This document shows, piece by piece, positions 6,744 to 10,094 of a DNA stretch of 10,094 nt; positions within the stretch are counted from its first letter, which is position 1, and every line of letters starts with the position of its first letter. The position numbers and the translations under genes are program-made. This DNA is from an uncultured Agathobaculum sp. Its GTDB lineage: Bacteria; Bacillota; Clostridia; Oscillospirales; Butyricicoccaceae. The stretch covers positions 1 through 10,094 of the forward strand of contig CALWEB010000028.1 of assembly GCA_944376955.1 (NCBI GenBank), given 5' to 3'. The notes under the pieces are model-generated. The model worked only from the letters and a program-made list of their open reading frames with translations. It was not told where the DNA came from and ran no database searches.

Positions 6744-7901
6744 ATGTCTATCGACCAGTCCATTCTGGAAAAGTTTGAAGCAGTCGTCGAAAGCCAGCGC
6801 AAGCGTATTGCGGATATGAAGGCGCAGGACGACTTTATTGATTATTCCAAGCTCGACAAGCTGATTATCGGCGTATGCGGCGGCGACGGCATCGGCCCGA
6901 TGATCACCGGTATGGCACAGCACGCGCTGGAAGTGCTGCTGGCTGACAAGGCCAAGGCGGGCAAGGTGGAGTTCCGCGTGATCGACGGGCTGACCATCGA
7001 GCGCCGCGCTGAACTCGGCTGCGCGATCCCGCCCGATGTGATGGAAGAACTGAAACAGTGCCACGTCATCCTGAAGGGGCCGACCACGACCCCGCGCAAG
7101 GGCGATCCGTGGCCGAATGTCGAGTCCGCCAATGTGGCGATGCGTAAGGCACTCGACCTGTTTGCCAACGTGCGTCCGGTAAAGGTGCCCGAACTTGGCA
7201 TCGACTGGACGTTCTATCGCGAGAACACCGAAGGTGGCTACGCAGTTGGCTCGCAGGGCGTGCAGATTGACGACGATCTGTTCATTGACTTTACCGTTGC
7301 CACCTCGCAGGGGTGTGAGCGTATCGCACGTCTGGCATTTGATTATGCGCGCAAGACCGGCAAGAACCGCGTGTCCTGCGTCACCAAGGCGAATATCATC
7401 AAGACCACCGACGGCAAGTTCCTCGATACCTGCCAAAAGGTGGCGAAGGAATACCCGGAAGTTGAGTTTGACGACTGGTACATCGATATCATGACCGCAA
7501 AGCTGCTGGACGACAAGCGTCGCCGGGACTTTAAGGTCGTGCTACTGCCCAACCTGTACGGTGATATCATCACCGATGAGGCGGCTGAGATTCAGGGTGG
7601 TGTCGGCACCGCCGGTTCGGCCAATATCGGCAAGCGCTATGCGATGTTTGAGGCGATTCACGGTTCTGCGCCGCGTATGGTGCAGGAAGGACGCGCGAAG
7701 TATGCCGATCCGTCGTCCGTGCTGCGCGCATCGGTGATGCTGCTCGAGCACATTGGTGAGATTGAACTGGCCCAAAAGCTCGACCGTGCGCTCGACATCT
7801 GCATGTTTGAGGAAAAGAAAGTGGTCGTTACCGGCCGCGACACCGGCGCTACGGCGCAGGAATTTACCGATTATGTGCTGGACACGATTGCCGGTCTGTA
7901 A
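6744..7901 (+). CDS. icd: Isocitrate dehydrogenase family protein (isocitrate/isopropylmalate dehydrogenase fold)
   Basis: A 385-residue beta-decarboxylating dehydrogenase that most likely oxidises isocitrate to 2-oxoglutarate in the cytoplasm. Motifs in order: GGDGIGPMI (about 46-54), GPTTTPRKGD (112-121), NVESANVAMR (125-134) with the Ser of the substrate loop, YRENTEGGYA (158-167), catalytic Lys215 in VTKAN, and PNLYGDIITDEAAEIQGG (269-286), whose Asp274 and Asp278 bind the metal. The cofactor loop EAIHGSAPRMVQEGRAKYADP (303-323) lacks the usual NADP signature and is unusual for either type, so cofactor choice is open; NAD would fit the Rex link. A 3-isopropylmalate or homoisocitrate dehydrogenase role is less likely, because aconitase precedes it and no leu genes are near. 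It has its own promoter and a strong AGGAGG site, and rex follows after 37 bp without a terminator. Confidence 0.87.
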   Translation: MSIDQSILEKFEAVVESQRKRIADMKAQDDFIDYSKLDKLIIGVCGGDGIGPMITGMAQHALEVLLADKAKAGKVEFRVIDGLTIERRAELGCAIPPDVMEELKQCHVILKGPTTTPRKGDPWPNVESANVAMRKALDLFANVRPVKVPELGIDWTFYRENTEGGYAVGSQGVQIDDDLFIDFTVATSQGCERIARLAFDYARKTGKNRVSCVTKANIIKTTDGKFLDTCQKVAKEYPEVEFDDWYIDIMTAKLLDDKRRRDFKVVLLPNLYGDIITDEAAEIQGGVGTAGSANIGKRYAMFEAIHGSAPRMVQEGRAKYADPSSVLRASVMLLEHIGEIELAQKLDRALDICMFEEKKVVVTGRDTGATAQEFTDYVLDTIAGL

Positions 7902-7938
7902 TCGTTTATCTTAAAATTATGGAAGAAGGAGAGAGCCT

Positions 7939-8577
7939 GTGGAACGAAAGCAAGAGGTTTCCAAAGCGGTCATTCAGCGGCTGCCGCGCTATTACCGGAA
8001 TATCTGTGAACTGAAGGCTGAAGGTGTGCAGCGTATCTCTTCGCGTTCGCTGGCAGAGCGTATGGGCTTGACGGCTTCACAGATCCGGCAGGACTTTAAC
8101 TGTTTCGGTGGCTTCGGACAGCAGGGCTACGGCTATAACATTGAAAAACTGATGGAGGAGCTTGGCTCCATCCTGGGACTCAGTGCCGGACGCACGGCGA
8201 TTTTGCTGGGTGCAGGCAACTTGGGTCGGGCGCTGCTCAATAACTTTGATTTCGAGGCGAGTGGATTCCGTCTGCTGTGCGCATTTGACGCCAATCCAGC
8301 GCTGGTGGGACAGGAATTTGGTGGCTGTGAGGTACGCAGCAGTGACACCATGCCGGCGTTTGTTGCTGAGCATAAGCCGGATGTGGCAGTGCTGACCATT
8401 CCGCGGGGTAATGCGCCTGATATCGCGCGGGAATTGGTGGATCAGGGCATCCGGGGTCTATGGAATTTCACGGGTGAGGATTTGCACCTGGGCGGCTTGG
8501 GCGTACCGGTGGAAAATGTCCACCTTTCCGACAGTTTGATGACCTTGTGCCATTTGGTTAGCACAACCGAGGAATAA
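7939..8577 (+). CDS. rex: Redox-sensing transcriptional repressor Rex
   Basis: Rex is a homodimeric repressor that binds DNA when NADH is low and lets go when NADH binds, controlling fermentation and NAD-linked genes. The 212 residues show the N-terminal winged helix (about 5-75): AVIQRLPRYYR, the recognition region LTASQIRQDF (44-53) and GGFGQQGYGYN (57-67). The Rossmann domain follows, with LGAGNLGRAL (90-99), the acidic Asp117 at the end of the second strand that favours NAD(H), and VLTIPRGNAPD (151-161). The C-terminal helix (about 193-210), which swaps between subunits, is present. The start is GTG at 7939, with AGAAGGAGAG at 7924-7933 just upstream; this start reproduces the family N-terminus. 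It is co-transcribed with the dehydrogenase gene, and the candidate Rex site at that promoter suggests autoregulation. Confidence 0.95.
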   Translation: MERKQEVSKAVIQRLPRYYRNICELKAEGVQRISSRSLAERMGLTASQIRQDFNCFGGFGQQGYGYNIEKLMEELGSILGLSAGRTAILLGAGNLGRALLNNFDFEASGFRLLCAFDANPALVGQEFGGCEVRSSDTMPAFVAEHKPDVAVLTIPRGNAPDIARELVDQGIRGLWNFTGEDLHLGGLGVPVENVHLSDSLMTLCHLVSTTEE

Positions 8578-8611
8578 AAAAAGAAACGGTCGATAGACCG
8601 TTTCTTTTTTT
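8576..8611. terminator. Bidirectional terminator between rex and metA
   Basis: A perfect stem AAGAAACGGTC (8581-8591) and GACCGTTTCTT (8596-8606) closes on a GATA loop. An A tract lies before it and a T tract after it (to 8611), so it has the form of a terminator on both strands. It overlaps the rex stop codon and lies 8 bases from the metA stop on the other strand, serving both convergent genes. Confidence 0.95.
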
Positions 8612-8618
8612 GCGTATT

Positions 8619-9533
8619 TCACATTCTGTCCAGATAGTACGGGGTTGTTTGATAAACGTAGTAATTGACCCAGTTGGTATAAAACAGATGCGCATGTGCC
8701 TTCCAGGTGACGAGAATTTCATCATCCGGGTCATCGTTGCGGAAATAGTGGAGCGGAACGTCGGGATTTAACCCCTTGGCAAGGTCACGCTCGTATTCCT
8801 TTTTGAGCGTATCAGAATCATATTCCCCATGGCCGAGTACGAAGATCTGACGGCCGTTCATGGCTTCCACGATATATACTCCGGCCTCGTGGGATTCGGA
8901 AAGCAGCCGGAGCCGATCATCCCTGCGGATATCCTCGGCACGCACCTCGGTATGGCGTGAATGGGGTGCGCAAAAAACGTCGTCAAACCCGCGCAGCAAT
9001 GGTTCCTTGGGGAAAAGCACATGATGGCGGAAAATGCCGGACATTTTGTGGGGTAAAGGATATTTCGGAATACCGTAATGATGGTATAAACCGGCTTGTG
9101 CCCCCCAACAGATGTGCAAGGTGGAGTGGACGTGGGTTTTGCTCCAATCCATAATTTCAACCAGTTCATCCCAATATTCCACTTCTTCAAACGGCATATT
9201 TTCCACCGGAGCGCCTGCGATAATAAAACCGTCGTATTTTTGATCACGGATATCATCGAATGTTTTGTAGAAGGTCAGAAGATGGTCTTCCGGCGTATTC
9301 TTGGAATGATACGTCTTGGTTTGGATTAGGTCTACTTCAATCTGAATGGGAGTGTTGGAAAGACAGCGTAAAATCTGCGTCTCAGTGATGATTTTCAGTG
9401 GCATCAGATTCAGCAAAGCGATGCGAAGCGGTCGTATATCCTGTGTGGTCGCGCGGTGTTCGGTCATAACGAAGATGTTTTCGCTTTCCAATACGGCGCG
9501 TGCAGGCAGACTGTCGGCTATTTTAATGGGCAA
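8619..9533 (-). CDS. metA: Homoserine O-acetyltransferase (MetA family)
   Basis: MetA activates the hydroxyl of homoserine for methionine synthesis in the cytoplasm. The 304-residue length is normal. The acyl-enzyme nucleophile is Cys142 in HICWGAQAG, and His235 and Glu237 in GHGEYD complete the active site. Residue 111 is Glu (GAPVENMPFEE); in characterised members Glu here goes with acetyl-CoA and Gly with succinyl-CoA, so the acetyl form is predicted even though the protein is often named homoserine succinyltransferase. The start is TTG (complement of 9531-9533): it gives the family N-terminus MPIKI, and an AAGGAGGGG site sits at 9540-9548, 6 bases upstream. It is a single-gene unit transcribed away from the rRNA promoter region and towards rex. 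The leader is about 35 bases, too short for a SAM riboswitch or T-box. Confidence 0.95.
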   Translation of the reverse strand: MPIKIADSLPARAVLESENIFVMTEHRATTQDIRPLRIALLNLMPLKIITETQILRCLSNTPIQIEVDLIQTKTYHSKNTPEDHLLTFYKTFDDIRDQKYDGFIIAGAPVENMPFEEVEYWDELVEIMDWSKTHVHSTLHICWGAQAGLYHHYGIPKYPLPHKMSGIFRHHVLFPKEPLLRGFDDVFCAPHSRHTEVRAEDIRRDDRLRLLSESHEAGVYIVEAMNGRQIFVLGHGEYDSDTLKKEYERDLAKGLNPDVPLHYFRNDDPDDEILVTWKAHAHLFYTNWVNYYVYQTTPYYLDRM

Positions 9534-9563
9534 GCCGACCCCTCCTTTTATGAAAATTAGCGT

Positions 9564-9580
9564 TATAATACTTTATTATA
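9564..9580. repeat. Perfect 7-bp inverted repeat at the metA start site
   Basis: TATAATA (9564-9570) and TATTATA (9574-9580) are separated by CTT. It spans from the metA -10 to the start site, a good place for an operator. It also places a TATAAT on each strand, so it could equally be a by-product of AT-rich promoter sequence. Confidence 0.5.
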
Positions 9581-9603
9581 GCAGAAAGAAAAAGGAACCA
9601 CAA
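9575..9603 (-). promoter_or_regulatory. metA promoter with extended -10
   Basis: Read on the minus strand, TGC-TATAAT has a consensus -10 (9575-9580) with the TG of an extended -10; TTGTGG at 9598-9603 is a weak -35 at 17-bp spacing. The start is expected near 9568. A perfect 7-bp inverted repeat (9564-9580) overlaps the -10. Confidence 0.75.
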
Positions 9604-9634
9604 GTCGTAAAACAATAAATATGGTAAAAAACAG

Positions 9635-9663
9635 TTGACAAAAAGGTAAAAGGGCGGTATACT
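9635..9663 (+). promoter_or_regulatory. rrn-type promoter P1
   Basis: TTGACA at 9635-9640, a 17-bp spacer, TATACT at 9658-9663, then AAATAAG. The -35 is preceded by an A-rich stretch. A small hairpin (GTCTC 9670-9674 with GAGAC 9680-9684) falls at the expected start of the transcript. Confidence 0.85.
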
Positions 9664-9724
9664 AAATAAGTCTCTTGAGGAGACGATCAAACTGAGTGCA
9701 AATTAAAAAAGTTGAAAAAACTTC

Positions 9725-9753
9725 TTGACAAATGCTTCTCGGTTTGATACAAT
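9725..9753 (+). promoter_or_regulatory. rrn-type promoter P2
   Basis: TTGACA at 9725-9730, a 17-bp spacer, TACAAT at 9748-9753, then AGATAAGCTG. The A-tract block before the -35 (9713-9724) is nearly the same as the one before P3. Confidence 0.85.
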
Positions 9754-9818
9754 AGATAAGCTGCTTCGGTGAGAGGCGGCGCGGGTCGGAAAAGTTTGAA
9801 AAGAAATGAAAAAAGTTC

Positions 9819-9847
9819 TTGACAAACCGAATAAAACCTGATATACT
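9819..9847 (+). promoter_or_regulatory. rrn-type promoter P3
   Basis: TTGACA at 9819-9824, a 17-bp spacer, TATACT at 9842-9847, then AAATAAGCTG. It shares the 13-base block TATACTAAATAAG exactly with P1 and the upstream A-tract block with P2. It is closest to the expected 16S gene. Confidence 0.87.
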
Positions 9848-9918
9848 AAATAAGCTGTCAACGAGAACGGTAAAGAGCTTCGAAAAGTTCTGAAAAGTCC
9901 TCGAAAACAGTAGATTGT

Positions 9919-9937
9919 ACCTTGTAAATTAAACAAC
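9919..9937 (+). promoter_or_regulatory. boxA-like antitermination element in the rRNA leader
   Basis: ACCTTGTAAATTAAACAAC resembles the CTTTGAAAACTAAACAA block found in Firmicute rRNA leaders and spacers, where the boxA region recruits NusB/S10 to prevent Rho termination. Its position about 65 bases after the P3 start fits. The match is by memory of the motif. Confidence 0.4.
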
Positions 9938-9949
9938 GAGAAAGCTTGA

Positions 9950-9971
9950 CTTAATTTCGAAAGAAATTGAG
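9950..9971 (+). other. Leader hairpin with GAAA tetraloop
   Basis: CTTAATTTC (9950-9958) pairs with GAAATTGAG (9963-9971), one pair being G-U, around a stable GAAA loop. Lying in the predicted leader RNA, it may act in folding or processing of the 16S precursor. Confidence 0.55.
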
Positions 9972-9991
9972 TGTAGTGCGAACCTGAAATT

Positions 9992-10010
9992 CTAAGAGTT
10001 TTACTCTTGG
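9992..10010 (+). other. Leader hairpin, 8-bp stem
   Basis: CTAAGAGT (9992-9999) pairs with ACTCTTGG (10003-10010), one pair being G-U, around a TTT loop. No T run follows, so it is not a terminator. Confidence 0.5.
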
Positions 10011-10077
10011 TAAATCGGTGGAAGTCACAACTCCACTTAAAACAAAGTGACACGTCAGACTCTAAAGTCGATTAAAT

Positions 10078-10093
10078 GAACTTCGGTTCTTTT
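10078..10093 (+). other. UUCG hairpin at the window end
   Basis: GAAC (10078-10081) and GTTC (10086-10089) enclose a very stable TTCG tetraloop, and four T follow. In form it resembles a minimal terminator, but the stem is only 4 bp and it lies where 16S rRNA should begin shortly, so a processing or folding role is more likely. Confidence 0.4.
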
Positions 10094-10094
10094 A

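Larger units (their letters stand above)
9604..10094 (+). promoter_or_regulatory. Probable rRNA operon promoter and leader region
   Basis: About 490 bases without a protein gene. It contains three strong tandem promoters (9635-9663, 9725-9753, 9819-9847), A/T-rich tracts before each -35 that look like UP elements, and after the third a leader of about 240 bases with several hairpins and a boxA-like block. Such an arrangement with no ribosome binding site or coding frame is typical of the region before 16S rRNA in Firmicutes. The 16S start motif (AGAGTTTGATC) is not reached before 10094, so the rRNA itself is inferred and not seen. Confidence 0.75.

Noticed and set aside
9534..9600. SAM riboswitch or T-box before metA
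   Set aside because: The predicted leader is about 35 bases, too short, and shows none of their conserved motifs.
9635..9847. Repeats as a CRISPR array
   Set aside because: The repeated blocks are promoter elements (-35, -10, upstream A tracts) with variable distances and no constant direct repeat of CRISPR length.
9923..9936. TTGTAAATTAAACAA as a second Rex site
   Set aside because: The half-sites are too close for the 18-bp Rex palindrome, and the block is better explained as an rRNA leader element.
9703..10053. 116-residue open frame on the minus strand
   Set aside because: It is the reverse of the rRNA-type promoters and leader, is rich in Phe and Ser from A/T tracts, has no ribosome binding site and matches no family I know. 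Such frames are often mis-annotated beside rRNA operons.

Overview
The window is chromosomal, gene-dense and GC-rich in its coding parts, with AT-rich control regions. Low-GC-type signals (strong AGGAGG-like ribosome binding sites, GTG and TTG starts, a Rex repressor, a YwlE-type arginine phosphatase, rRNA promoters of the TTGACA-17-TATACT kind) point to a Firmicute. A clostridial, possibly Oscillospirales-like, gut anaerobe is my best guess; this is inference from gene content and not a database match.

Layout. (1) 1-4502, plus strand: the 3' part of polA (DNA polymerase I, cut by the window edge), then a tightly packed run of a YwlE-like protein-arginine phosphatase, rimI, a second GNAT acetyltransferase, a 69-residue two-helix membrane protein and tsaD. 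Four of the junctions overlap or nearly touch. The run ends at a very strong hairpin terminator (4538-4586). (2) 4716-8577, plus strand: an aconitase gene carrying an in-frame TAG at codon 83, a hairpin terminator or attenuator, a clear promoter with a Rex-like operator over its -10, then an isocitrate dehydrogenase-family gene and rex. A bidirectional terminator closes this block. (3) 8619-9533, minus strand: metA, a homoserine O-acyltransferase with the residue that predicts acetyl-CoA use, with its own extended -10 promoter. (4) 9604-10094: no protein gene. Three tandem, near-identical strong promoters feed a structured leader, which looks like the upstream region of an rRNA operon; 16S rRNA itself would start beyond the window.

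How the genes fit together. polA through tsaD is a housekeeping cluster: DNA repair/replication, reversal of protein arginine phosphorylation, ribosomal protein S18 acetylation and the tRNA t6A modification. Aconitase and isocitrate dehydrogenase are consecutive steps from citrate to 2-oxoglutarate. Pairing the dehydrogenase with rex, a sensor of the NADH/NAD+ ratio, behind a promoter with a candidate Rex site suggests a self-limiting redox loop.

No wholly new system is evident. The observations most worth checking are the amber codon inside aconitase, the candidate Rex operator, and the triplicated rRNA promoter array.
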